DNA of 64,000 bases from Streptomyces luteolus (GTDB taxonomy: Bacteria; Actinomycetota; Actinomycetes; Streptomycetales; Streptomycetaceae): positions 124,001 through 188,000 of the forward strand of contig NZ_JASCIS010000010.1 in the NCBI RefSeq assembly GCF_029968015.1, given 5' to 3'. Under the pieces are notes generated by a model. The model searched no databases. It was given only the letters and a program-made list of their open reading frames with translations, and was not told the DNA's origin. This document shows, piece by piece, positions 30,411-38,650 of the stretch. A program made the translations under genes and the position numbers. Each line of letters starts with the position of its first letter. Positions within the stretch are counted from its first letter, which is position 1.

Positions 30411-30623
30411 GGCCCGTCTCCCCGATCTTCGCGGGGCCGCGACTCCCCCAGCCTTCGGCCGGGGGGACCCCCACTCGCCGCACGCCCGAATCACCCAAGT
30501 ACGTCCAGTACGAGGGCGATCCGGGCGCACTCCCCCAGCCTTCGGCCGGGAGGTGCCCCCAGAGCAGGGGGACCCCCATGACGCCGCGGCCTGATCCGCG
30601 AAGATCGGGAAGACGGGCCCTGG
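30407..30623. mobile_element. MITE-like element, copy 1 (about 209 bp)
   Basis: Terminal inverted repeats of about 24 bp: left end GGGCCCGTCTCCCCGATCTT then CGCGG; right end, inverted, reads the same with one mismatch (TCTTCCC for TCTCCCC). Flanks are CTAG on the left and CTGG on the right, consistent with a decayed 4-bp target duplication. Core 30472-30530 (ACTCGCCGCACGCCCG, CCAAGTACGTCCAGTACGAG) is shared in inverse orientation with the copy at 32584. No transposase is encoded. Confidence 0.8.
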
Positions 30624-30632
30624 CCGGGTGAC

Positions 30633-32564
30633 CTACGCCGGGCGTGTGGCGTACGCCGTGAGCAGGGCCAGTGGGGTCGCCGCCGCCCATGCCTGCGGGG
30701 AGCAGGAGTGCGGGTACGGCACCGGCGCCCGGTGCAGGGCGCGGTCGTAGCCGGCCATCACCTCGGGCAGGCGGTAGCCGTGGTGCGCGGCGGCCTCGGT
30801 GAGGGCGTCGGCGAGCGTACGGGCCTCGTCGAGGAGGCCGTACCGGACGAGCCCGAGCACGATGACCGCGTTGTCGTGCGGCCAGATGCTGCCCCGGTGG
30901 TAGGAGAGCGGGTGGTAGGGGGCCTGGTCCGCGGCGAGCGTGCGGACGCCCCAGCCGGAGAAGAAGTCGTGCTCCATCAGGCGCCGTCCGGTGCGCTCGC
31001 CCTCCGCCCGGCCGAGGATCCCGGACCACAGGAGGTGGCCCGCGTCCGAGGCGAGGGTCGTGAGGCGGCGTCCCGCACCGTCGAGCGCGAGCGCGGGAAA
31101 GCCCGTCTCCTCGACCCAGAACGCCTCGTGGAAGCGGGACTTGAGGTCGCCGGCCGCCCGGTCGAGACGGTCGGCGTACGCCGCGTCCCGCCAGGCGGTG
31201 CGGGCGAGCAGGGCGGTACGGCGCAGCGCGTCGTACGCGTACCCCTGGGCCTCGGCCACCGCGACGGCGCCCTCGGCCTGCGTCCCGTCGGGGAAGCAGA
31301 TCGCGCCCTCCGAGTCCTTCCAGTTCTGGTTGGCCAGGCCCCGCTCGTCGGCGTGGTAGACGAGCCAGCCGTGTGCGTCCAGGCCGCCGTGGCTGAACAG
31401 CCAGTCGACGGCGGCCCGGGCGTGGGACTCCAGGCGGTGGGCGAGGGTGAGGTCGCCGGTGCGTTCGGCGTGGGCGTGCAGCAGGACCAGGAACAGGGGC
31501 GTGCCGTCGACCGAGCCGTAGTAGCTCCCGTACGGCACCTGCCCGAAGTGGGCGAGTTCACCGTGGCGGATCTCGTGCACGATCTTGCCGGGCTCGGCGA
31601 CGCGGTCGGGCCGGTGGGCCCCGGCCTGCGCGGCGGCCAGCGCGCGCAGCGTGGCGGCGGCGAGCGCGGGCCGCTGGTCGAGCGAGAACAGCGAGGTCAG
31701 CAGCGAGTCCCGGCCGAACAGGGTGAGGAACCAGGGGACCCCGGCGGCCGGCACGCGCACCGCCTCCCCGTCGGGCCCGGTCCCCGGCACCCGCAGCGAC
31801 GCGAGGTCCGCCAGCCCCTGCTCGCAGGCCTTCCGGAGTTCGCCCGGGACCCCTTGGGCCACCACGCCGCCGGACGTGAACTCGCCCTTGTCAGCCGCGA
31901 GTTGTGCCGCCGCGTGCGCGGGGTCGCGGGGCGCGGGCGGCAGGGCGGGCGCGCCGTGCGGGAGTGCCGTGACCTGGAGCAGCAGCTCGCCGGTGCCGTG
32001 CGCGGGCAGCGGCAGGTCCCAGGTGAGGAGGGCCCCGTCGGTGGTGTCGGTGGTGTCCGGCGCGGGCTCGGCGGTCACGGTGGTACGCGAGGTCCAGGCG
32101 GCGCGGCGGTACGTGAACTCCACGCCGTCGCCCCGGAGTTCGACCTCGCGCGTCGCGCCGTCCTTGTCGTACGTCCTGCGGTCGGAGCGCAGCTCGAACT
32201 GGTCGGCGAAGTCGGCGTCCGCGCGCAGGGTGAGCCGGGCGGTGACCGGCTCGGCGCGGTTGCTGACGACCCGGACCCGCTCGGTCAACCGGCCGCAGGT
32301 GACGGCCTGTTCACGGAAGACCGTGTACGCGGGCGGCTCGTCCCGGGTGCCCTGCGGGGTGAGGACGCAGGCCTCGCCCGGCACCGAGGTGCCCGCCGAG
32401 AGGACGCCGGGCGCAGCCCCGTCGGCCTCCAGGAGCCAGCGGCTCAGGTGCCGGGCGTCGCGCCGGAACAGCCCGTCGGGGGAGGCGCCGCGGGTACCGG
32501 TGATGTCGCCGCTGTCGGCGAGGGCGGCGAACGTGCCGTCGTGGACGAGGAGTCGGCCCTTCAT
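30633..32564 (-). CDS. Glycogen-debranching-enzyme-like (amylo-alpha-1,6-glucosidase family) hydrolase
   Basis: 643 residues. N-terminal domain about 5-200 of the GDE_N type (HDGTFAALADSGDITG, GLFRRDARHLSRWLL), then an (alpha/alpha)6 barrel about 265-640 with PWFLTLFGRDSLLTSL, VPYGSYYGSVDGTPLFLVLL, DSEGAICFPDGTQAEG and SYHRGSIWPHDNAVIVLGL, where acidic residues would be catalytic. It probably releases glucose or another hexose from an oligosaccharide in the cytoplasm. ATG 32564 overlaps the stop of the upstream hydrolase gene and has GGGGAGGAG upstream, so it is translationally coupled. Last gene of the leftward sugar operon. Confidence 0.9.
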   Translation of the reverse strand: MKGRLLVHDGTFAALADSGDITGTRGASPDGLFRRDARHLSRWLLEADGAAPGVLSAGTSVPGEACVLTPQGTRDEPPAYTVFREQAVTCGRLTERVRVVSNRAEPVTARLTLRADADFADQFELRSDRRTYDKDGATREVELRGDGVEFTYRRAAWTSRTTVTAEPAPDTTDTTDGALLTWDLPLPAHGTGELLLQVTALPHGAPALPPAPRDPAHAAAQLAADKGEFTSGGVVAQGVPGELRKACEQGLADLASLRVPGTGPDGEAVRVPAAGVPWFLTLFGRDSLLTSLFSLDQRPALAAATLRALAAAQAGAHRPDRVAEPGKIVHEIRHGELAHFGQVPYGSYYGSVDGTPLFLVLLHAHAERTGDLTLAHRLESHARAAVDWLFSHGGLDAHGWLVYHADERGLANQNWKDSEGAICFPDGTQAEGAVAVAEAQGYAYDALRRTALLARTAWRDAAYADRLDRAAGDLKSRFHEAFWVEETGFPALALDGAGRRLTTLASDAGHLLWSGILGRAEGERTGRRLMEHDFFSGWGVRTLAADQAPYHPLSYHRGSIWPHDNAVIVLGLVRYGLLDEARTLADALTEAAAHHGYRLPEVMAGYDRALHRAPVPYPHSCSPQAWAAATPLALLTAYATRPA

Positions 32565-34114
32565 CGCGGCTCCTCCCCGGCGGCTAGGGGGTGTCTCTCC
32601 GATCTTTGCGGATCAGGCCGCGGCGTCGAGGGGGTACCTCCCTGCTCGAGCGGAGCCGAGAGCTTGGGGGAGGGTGCATCGGCGTGCGCCCGGATCGCCC
32701 TCGTACTGGACGTACTTGGGCGATGCGGGCGTGCGGCGAGGTGCCGTGCCAGGCGTCGCGGACCCGCAAAGGTCGGGGAGACACTCCCTAGCAGGTCGAG
32801 GGTGAGCGCCGCCGTCCAGCCGAAGCGGCGGGCGCCGCGCGGCTCGCCGGTCAGCGGGTCGACGTACTCGGCGTAGCCGGACCCGGCGGCGGAGCGCAGG
32901 AACGCGGACCGCAGGGCGTCGGCCCGTTCCGGTACGCCCTGGAGCCGCAGGCCGCGCTCGATCAGCCAGTTGATGTTGAACCAGGCCGGGCCCCGCCAGT
33001 ACCGGGAGGGGTCGAAGGCGTGGCCCCGGAGGTCGTAGCTGGGGGCGAGTCCGGTGCGGTCGCCGAGGGCGAAGTGCGGGCCGGTGAGCGTGCGGAGGAG
33101 GGCGTCCACCACCGGTCCCGGCAGGCCGGGCACGATCAGCGGGACGAGGCCCGCGACGCTGGTCTCGGGGATGAGCCCGTCGCCGCCCGCGTGCAGGTCG
33201 CGGCAGCGGAACACGCCCGCCTCCGCGTCCCAGAGGCGGTCGAGCAGGGCCCGCGTCAGCCGCTCCGCGCGGGCCAGGTGCCCGGCGGGAGCGGCGCCCA
33301 CCTCGGCCGCGATCTCGGCGAGCGCGTACTCGGAGGCGATGAACAGGGCGTTGAAGTTCGGGTCCTCGACGGCGAACCCGTGCGGGGCGGCCGCGTCGTC
33401 GTACCCGGCGTCCCGGTACTCGGCGGCGAGCCGTACGTACCGGCCGTAGTCCAGGTCCGTCGGGCGGTCGGTCGCCGCGCCGTGGTCGAGGTCGGCGCGG
33501 CGGAAGGTGCCGGGCTCGGCCGGCTCGATCCGGGCCAGCGGGCCGTCCCAGCAGGGACTGTTGTCCATGCCGGGCTCCCACGGGTGGACGACCGCCGCGA
33601 GCCCGCCGCGGCCCAGGTCGCGGCGGCGGGCCAGATAGTCGTGCCAGCGCGCGAGGCGCGGGTAGAGGCGTGTCAGGAAGCCGCGCCTGCGGGAGATTTC
33701 GGGGTCCGCCTCGTGTACGAGGAGCGCGGCGAGCGCGTGCACCGGAGGCTGCACGATGCCCGAGGTCTCCACGGTGGCGGGCGCCCCGCGGCCCGCCCCG
33801 GCGGCGGAGCTGCGCCAGAAGTCGGGGCTCGGGAAGTAGGCGCCGAGCGGCACCGACGGGTTGAAGACGATGTGCGGCACCCGGCCGTCGCCCCACTGGG
33901 CTCCGAGCAGCGACTCCAGCTCGCGCTGGGCGCGGCGCGGCGACAGGTGCCGCCAGCCGATGGCGAGGAACGCCGAGTCCCAGCTCCACTGGTGCGGATA
34001 CAGCGAGCGGGACGGCACCGTGGACGTGCCGGTCCAGTTGCCGATGAGGACTTCGGCGGCCCCCCGCCACGCGCCGTCGCGGGTGGTGGCGGGCGCCTGC
34101 AGCAGCTCGGTCAT
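32561..34114 (-). CDS. MGH1-like glycoside hydrolase with a mobile-element-encoded C-terminus
   Basis: 517 residues, of which about 1-442 are the enzyme: an (alpha/alpha)6 barrel with WSWDSAFLAIGWRH, GIVQPPVHALAALLV, PWEPGMDNSPCWDGPL, YWRGPAWFNINWLIERGL and RRFGWTAALTLDLL, as in mannosylglycerate-hydrolase-like GH63 proteins. Residues about 442-509 come from the 32584-32791 element, which is inserted at CTAG; then AAGEEPR ends the ORF. Removing one element plus one CTAG restores LDLLAAGEEPR and the same ATGA overlap with the next gene. So the native protein is about 449 residues. ATG 34114 overlaps the isomerase stop. Confidence 0.88.
   Translation of the reverse strand: MTELLQAPATTRDGAWRGAAEVLIGNWTGTSTVPSRSLYPHQWSWDSAFLAIGWRHLSPRRAQRELESLLGAQWGDGRVPHIVFNPSVPLGAYFPSPDFWRSSAAGAGRGAPATVETSGIVQPPVHALAALLVHEADPEISRRRGFLTRLYPRLARWHDYLARRRDLGRGGLAAVVHPWEPGMDNSPCWDGPLARIEPAEPGTFRRADLDHGAATDRPTDLDYGRYVRLAAEYRDAGYDDAAAPHGFAVEDPNFNALFIASEYALAEIAAEVGAAPAGHLARAERLTRALLDRLWDAEAGVFRCRDLHAGGDGLIPETSVAGLVPLIVPGLPGPVVDALLRTLTGPHFALGDRTGLAPSYDLRGHAFDPSRYWRGPAWFNINWLIERGLRLQGVPERADALRSAFLRSAAGSGYAEYVDPLTGEPRGARRFGWTAALTLDLLGSVSPTFAGPRRLARHLAARPHRPSTSSTRAIRAHADAPSPKLSAPLEQGGTPSTPRPDPQRSERHPLAAGEEPR
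32584..32791. mobile_element. MITE-like element, copy 2, inserted in frame in a hydrolase gene
   Basis: Left end after CTAG reads GGGGTGTCTCTCCGATCTTT then GCGG; the right end, inverted, reads GGGAGTGTCTCCCCGACCTT then TGCGG: imperfect 24-bp terminal repeats. Perfect CTAG flanks (32584-32587 and 32788-32791) look like a 4-bp target duplication. Element plus one CTAG is 204 bp, divisible by 3, and the minus-strand frame is open throughout. Core 32685-32741 matches copy 1 in inverse orientation. Confidence 0.85.
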
Positions 34115-34911
34115 GCTCCGGACCTGCGCAGGAAGCCGGGGACGGAGCGGACCGCGGTGGCCGGGTCGCCGGTCAGACGGCACTCGGCGGCGAGGTAGCC
34201 GTCGTAGCCGATGGTGTGCAGGGCGCCGAGCCAGGCCGGCCAGTCCAGGTGGCCCGCGCCGGGCTGGAAGCGGTTGGAGTCGGAGACCTGGGCGTGCCCG
34301 ATGTAGGGGGCGTACTCGATGATCGCGGCGGCGGGGTCGGCCTCCTCGATGTTCATGTGGTAGCTGTCGATGCCGATCCGGACCGAGTCGAGGCCCACCT
34401 CCTTGATCAACTCGGCTGCCTGCGCAAGGCGGTTGACCATGTGGTCCTCGTACCGGTTGAGGGGTTCGAGGTAGAGCGTGACGCCCTCGCGCAGGGCGTG
34501 CTCGCCCATCTCGGCGAGGCCCGACAGCAGGATCTCCCGCTCCTCGGCCTCGCCGCGCGGCGGCTCGAAGGGCGGCAGGCGGCGCGAGAACATCCCGTAC
34601 GAGGCGGGCGTCTGGGCGCCCCGGCCGCCGAGTTCGGCGATCACGCTGAGCTGCGACTTCAGCTGCTCGATGGCGTCGCGGCGCAGCTCGGCGTCGAACG
34701 CGCCGAAGAAGTGGAGCATCTCGACGCAGACGGTCGGCATGACGACCCCGTCGGCGAGGGCCTGCCTCAGTTCGGGCAGCCGGTCGCGGAAGTGGAAGTC
34801 GCCCTTGGCGCGCAGCTCGATCGCGTCGTAGCCGGCGCTCTGCGCGAACTCCCACTTCTCCTGGAGGGAGTTGCCCGGCAGGAGCTGTTCCTGTGCGGCG
34901 GTCTTCAGCAT
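34111..34911 (-). CDS. Sugar phosphate isomerase/epimerase-like TIM-barrel protein
   Basis: 266 residues of the xylose-isomerase-like AP-endonuclease-2 superfamily. Metal-site pattern is visible as VTLYLEPLNRYEDHM (Glu), IGIDSYHMNIEEADP (Asp, His), GHAQVSDSNRFQPGAGHLDW (His) and YLAAECRL (Glu). These resemble hydroxypyruvate or tagatose-type isomerases. It lies between a sugar dehydrogenase and two hydrolases, so it probably acts on the monosaccharide or its keto form. ATG overlap on the 3' side with the MGH1-like gene. Confidence 0.88.
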   Translation of the reverse strand: MLKTAAQEQLLPGNSLQEKWEFAQSAGYDAIELRAKGDFHFRDRLPELRQALADGVVMPTVCVEMLHFFGAFDAELRRDAIEQLKSQLSVIAELGGRGAQTPASYGMFSRRLPPFEPPRGEAEEREILLSGLAEMGEHALREGVTLYLEPLNRYEDHMVNRLAQAAELIKEVGLDSVRIGIDSYHMNIEEADPAAAIIEYAPYIGHAQVSDSNRFQPGAGHLDWPAWLGALHTIGYDGYLAAECRLTGDPATAVRSVPGFLRRSGA

Positions 34912-34925
34912 GGTGGCGGTGCCTC

Positions 34926-35972
34926 TCAGAATTCCAGGACGACCTGGAGCGCGTCGGCGGGACGCTCGTCCAGGAGTACGTACGCGTCGGCGGCGTCGTC
35001 GACCGGCACGACATGGCTGACCAGGGACTCGACGTCGACCTGGCCCTCGGCGACCAGGCGCAGGAAGGTCTGCTGCAGCCGGTCCACGGTCCAGCGGCCC
35101 TGCAGCGCGGCGGGGACGCCGCCGATCTGGGAGCAGACCAGCTGGACGCGGTTGTGGTGGAACTCGTCGCCCAGGCGCAGGCCGTCGCCGTCGCCCTGGT
35201 AGAAGCCGGAGGCCACCACGCGCCCGCCGACGGCGACGGAGCGGATCGCCTCGTGCAGCGCCGGGTGGACGCCGCTGATCTCGATGGCGACGTCGGCGCC
35301 CGCGCCGCCGGTGGCCTCGCGGATGCGCTCGGCGACCGCGTCAGTGCGGGCGTTGAGGGTGCTGTGGGCGCCGTACCGCTTCGCGGTCTCCAGGCGGCCG
35401 TCGATCGCGTCGACGGCGGTGACCCGGCCGCCGCTGAGCTGGGCGAGACGCGTGGCGATGAGGCCGATGACGCCCTGGCCGAAGACGGCGACGTCCTCGC
35501 CGAGGTTCAGCTCGGCGGACAGGATCGCGTTGTAGGCGATCGCGCCGACCCGCGCGAAGGCGCCCGCCAGCGGTTCGAGCCCGGCGGGCAGGGTGTGCCC
35601 GACCATCCGCTCGGCGGGCACGACGCCCTCGCCGCGGTGGCCCCAGATGCCCCACACCAGGTCGCCGACGACGGGCATGCCGGGCGTGCCGACCAGCTCG
35701 GGCGAGACCTCGGTCACCTCGCCGACCTCGGAGTAGCCCCAGCCGGCGACCGGGTACTCCATACCGGCCGCGCCGTCCCGGAACAGCCGCGCCTCGGGGT
35801 CCCAGGTCCGCGTCAGATACGGGTTGGTGCCCCGGTAGGCGGTCAGTTCGGTGCCGGCCGAGATGCCCGAGTAGCGGGTGCGAACGCGCAGGTGGCCGGT
35901 CGGCAGGGCGGCACTCTCGTGCTGCGCCACCTCGACCTGACGGGGGCCGGTGAATTGGACAACTCGGTGCAC
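34926..35972 (-). CDS. Zinc-type alcohol/sugar dehydrogenase (MDR family)
   Basis: 348 residues. N-terminal catalytic domain with YSGISAGTELTAYRG and PVAGWGYSEVGEVTEV; Rossmann domain with VAVFGQGVIGLIATRLAQ and AVDAIDGRLETAKRYGAH; EISGVHPALHEAIRSVAVGG. The usual CGxC catalytic and structural cysteine pattern is not obvious, a feature of a subgroup of MDR sugar/inositol dehydrogenase-like proteins. GTG 35972 is chosen for GGAG 6 nt upstream. First gene of the leftward operon, divergent from the sugar ABC transporter. Confidence 0.88.
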   Translation of the reverse strand: MHRVVQFTGPRQVEVAQHESAALPTGHLRVRTRYSGISAGTELTAYRGTNPYLTRTWDPEARLFRDGAAGMEYPVAGWGYSEVGEVTEVSPELVGTPGMPVVGDLVWGIWGHRGEGVVPAERMVGHTLPAGLEPLAGAFARVGAIAYNAILSAELNLGEDVAVFGQGVIGLIATRLAQLSGGRVTAVDAIDGRLETAKRYGAHSTLNARTDAVAERIREATGGAGADVAIEISGVHPALHEAIRSVAVGGRVVASGFYQGDGDGLRLGDEFHHNRVQLVCSQIGGVPAALQGRWTVDRLQQTFLRLVAEGQVDVESLVSHVVPVDDAADAYVLLDERPADALQVVLEF

Positions 35973-36041
35973 AACAGACTCCGAACGGTGTGGGCTGCAG
36001 GTGCGACTCACTGGTTGCGTCGAAACTATCCCTACTTATGT

Positions 36042-36053
36042 CTTGTCGACAAG
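36042..36053. promoter_or_regulatory. Perfect 12-bp palindrome between divergent sugar operons
   Basis: CTTGTCGACAAG at the middle of the 153-bp divergent gap, in a locally AT-rich stretch (ACTTATGT on the left, CAAAAGT on the right). A natural operator for the ROK regulator encoded at the end of the rightward operon or for an unlinked LacI/GntR regulator. Position and symmetry are seen; the regulator is inferred. Confidence 0.6.
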
Positions 36054-36125
36054 CAAAAGTAGTGCTGAGATGCATTCTCGTAAGACGTAAGTTCCCAAGG
36101 CTTCCCCAAGACAAGGCGACGAGGC

Positions 36126-37523
36126 ATGCGCTTCAGGTCAAAGGCGATCGCGGCTGGGCTCGCGGCCGCGACGGGCGTCACGGCCCTCTCCGGCTGCGCC
36201 GCAAGCAGTAGCGGACCGGCCGCACCGGACAACGAGATCACCGTCTGGTCCCAGGAGAATCTGACGCCGCGCATCGCCGCGACCGAGAAGGTCATCGCGC
36301 GCTTCGAGAAGAAGACCGGCGTCAAGGTCAACCTCGTCGGCGTCGACGAGGGCCAGATGCCCCAACTCATCATGTCGGCGGCCGCCTCCGGCAAGCTGCC
36401 CGACGTGATCGGCGCCGCGCCGATGGGCCAGACCTGGCAGATGTACAGCAACGGCCTGCTCAACACCGAGATCCCGCGCGAGATCGTCGACAAGCTCGGC
36501 CGGACCACGTTCGAGAAGAACGCGCTCGACCTGACCTCCGACGGCCGGAACCAGCTCGGCGTCCCCTCCGACGCCTGGCTGCAGCTGCTCGTCTACCGCA
36601 AGGACCTCCTCGCGAAGGCCGGCCTGGACAGCCCCGACACGTACGAGAAGCTGACGAAGGCCGCCGCGAAGCTCGACCGGCCGGGGCACGACGGCATCTC
36701 CGCCGCCACCGACCCGAGCGACGTCTTCACCCAGCAGAGCTTCGAGAGCGTCGCGCTCGCCAACGACTGCCAACTCGTCGACGGCAAGGGCGACGTCGAC
36801 CTCGACTCGGCCGACTGCCGGACCGCCTTCGAGACGTACCGCACCCTCGCCGGAGACCACGGCGCCCCCGGAACCCAGACCGTGGACTCCACCCGCGCCA
36901 CCTACTTCTCGGGCAAGTCCTCGATGGTCATCTGGTCCTCGTTCGTCCTCGACGAGCTGGCCGCCCTGCGCAAGGACGCGCTCCCCAGCTGCCCCGAGTG
37001 CGAGAAGGACCCCGCGTTCCTCGCCCGCAACAGCGGGATCGTCACCGCCCTCAAGGGCCCGGGCGCGGCGAAGCCCGCGCAGTTCGGAGAGATCACCTCC
37101 TGGGTGACGACCCGGACCGCCGAGACCGACGCCTCCCGGAAGTTCATCGAGTTCATGATGAGCGAGGGCTACGAGGACTGGTTCGGCATGGCACCCGAGG
37201 GCAAGATCCCCGTCCGCTCCGGCACCGCCGAACAGCCCCGGAAGTACCTGGACGCCTGGCGCTCCAGCGACATGGGCGTGTCGACCCGCAAGCCCATGAA
37301 CGAGGTGTTCCCCGACGCGCTCCTCGACCAACTCGCCGACGGCGTCGGCAACATGAAGCGCTGGGGCGTCGACCAGGGGGAGGGCGCCCTCGTCGGAGCC
37401 ACCAACGGCGAACTGCCCGTCCCCAAGGCCATCGGCGCCATGACCGCGGGCCAGATCACCTCCCGAGAGGCCGCCGCCGAGGCCCAGGACGAGGTAGAGG
37501 CACTCAAGACGTCCCTGGACTAG
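36126..37523 (+). CDS. Sugar ABC transporter substrate-binding lipoprotein
   Basis: 465 residues, family 1 solute-binding protein. Lipobox LSGC with lipidated Cys24; then ITVWSQENLTPR, FEKKTGVKVNLVGVD, LPDVIGAAPMGQ, LGVPSDAWLQLLVYRKDLLAKAGLDSP, typical of carbohydrate-binding components. A CPECEKD pair around residue 292 may form a disulphide. Followed by two permease genes but no ATPase gene, as is usual in Streptomyces where MsiK-type ATPases are shared. ATG 36126. Likely imports the oligosaccharide handled by the divergent operon. Confidence 0.92.
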   Translation: MRFRSKAIAAGLAAATGVTALSGCAASSSGPAAPDNEITVWSQENLTPRIAATEKVIARFEKKTGVKVNLVGVDEGQMPQLIMSAAASGKLPDVIGAAPMGQTWQMYSNGLLNTEIPREIVDKLGRTTFEKNALDLTSDGRNQLGVPSDAWLQLLVYRKDLLAKAGLDSPDTYEKLTKAAAKLDRPGHDGISAATDPSDVFTQQSFESVALANDCQLVDGKGDVDLDSADCRTAFETYRTLAGDHGAPGTQTVDSTRATYFSGKSSMVIWSSFVLDELAALRKDALPSCPECEKDPAFLARNSGIVTALKGPGAAKPAQFGEITSWVTTRTAETDASRKFIEFMMSEGYEDWFGMAPEGKIPVRSGTAEQPRKYLDAWRSSDMGVSTRKPMNEVFPDALLDQLADGVGNMKRWGVDQGEGALVGATNGELPVPKAIGAMTAGQITSREAAAEAQDEVEALKTSLD

Positions 37524-37567
37524 CCGCCCCGCCGTCCCCTCCGTACTTCCCTCCCCGAGGTAACCCC

Positions 37568-38650
37568 ATGTCAGCAACCCAGAGCGGTACGACGACGCAC
37601 CGCCCCACCCCGCCGGAGCCGGGCGCCCCCGACCCGGCGCCCGAGTCCGGGCAGTCCGGGCAGTCCGGGCAGTCCGGAAGGTCCGGGCGGTCCGGAAGGT
37701 CCGGGCGCAAGGCCCCGCTCACCGCGAGCCGCCGCGAGAACCGCGCCGGACTCGCCTTCGTCACCCCGACCTTCCTGGTGGTCCTGGTCGTCGTCGTCCT
37801 GCCGATCCTGTGGACGGTCGTCCTCGCCTTCCAGGACGCCAAGCTCGTAGACATCCAGGACATGGGCCTGTTCGGCAACTGGACCCTCGGCAACTTCCAG
37901 GACGTCCTCGGCTCCGCCGGCTTCTGGTCCAGCCTCGGCACGACCCTCACGTACACCATCGGCTCCACCGCCGGATCCGTGCTGCTCGGCCTCGTCGCCG
38001 CGCTCGCGCTGCGCAAGCCGTTCCGCGGGCGCGGGCTGCTCCGCGGCTCGATGCTGCTGCCCTACGTCGCGCCGGTCGTCGCCGTCGCGTTCGTGTGGGA
38101 GGTCGCGCTCAGCCCGCAGTTCGGCATCGTCAACGAGTGGGGCCGCACCCTCTTCGGCTGGGACGAGCCCATCGCGTTCCTCTCGACCCGCAGTTACGAA
38201 GTCGGCCTGTTCGGCGTGCACTTCGACGTTCCGCTCGCCCTGCTCACCGTCATCGCCTTCGAGGTGTGGCGCTACTTCCCCTTCGCCTTCCTCTTCATCC
38301 TGGCCCGCCTCCAGGCCGTCCCCGACACCCTCGAAGAGGCCGCGAAGGTCGACGGCGCCTCGCCCACCCAGCGCTTCCGCCACATCATGCTGCCGCAACT
38401 GCTGCCGGTCCTCGCGCTGCTCAGCGTCCTGCGCTTCATCATGACGTTCAACAAGTTCGACGACGTGTACCTGCTCACCGGCGGCGGCTCCGGCACCGAC
38501 GTCGCGGCCGTACGCGTCTACGACTTCCTCACCGCCCGCTACGACGTGGGCGCCGCCTCCGCCCAGGCCCTCGTGCTCGCCGTCGTCCTGATGGTGCTGC
38601 TCGGCCTCTACTTCAAGTTCTTCGGCAAGAAGGTGCAGGAGGAAGCCTGA
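37568..38650 (+). CDS. Sugar ABC transporter permease, subunit 1
   Basis: 360 residues. N-terminal 48 residues are a soluble Pro/Gly-rich tail with SGQSGQSGQSGRSGR repeats; then six membrane helices (first LAFVTPTFLVVLVVVVLPILWTV region). The ABC inner-membrane EAA motif is EEAAKVDGASPTQRFRHIMLP (about 264-284). TTAGG-free ribosome site GAGG lies upstream of ATG 37568. Stop overlaps the next ATG (TGATG). Pairs with subunit 2 as the channel for the sugar importer. Confidence 0.93.
   Translation: MSATQSGTTTHRPTPPEPGAPDPAPESGQSGQSGQSGRSGRSGRSGRKAPLTASRRENRAGLAFVTPTFLVVLVVVVLPILWTVVLAFQDAKLVDIQDMGLFGNWTLGNFQDVLGSAGFWSSLGTTLTYTIGSTAGSVLLGLVAALALRKPFRGRGLLRGSMLLPYVAPVVAVAFVWEVALSPQFGIVNEWGRTLFGWDEPIAFLSTRSYEVGLFGVHFDVPLALLTVIAFEVWRYFPFAFLFILARLQAVPDTLEEAAKVDGASPTQRFRHIMLPQLLPVLALLSVLRFIMTFNKFDDVYLLTGGGSGTDVAAVRVYDFLTARYDVGAASAQALVLAVVLMVLLGLYFKFFGKKVQEEA
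37645..37708 (+). repeat. 9-bp tandem repeats in the permease gene
   Basis: About seven units TCCGGGCAG, changing to TCCGGAAGG/TCCGGGCGG, encode the Ser-Gly-Gln/Arg tail at the permease N-terminus. In-frame, so copy changes would only alter tail length. Confidence 0.85.
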
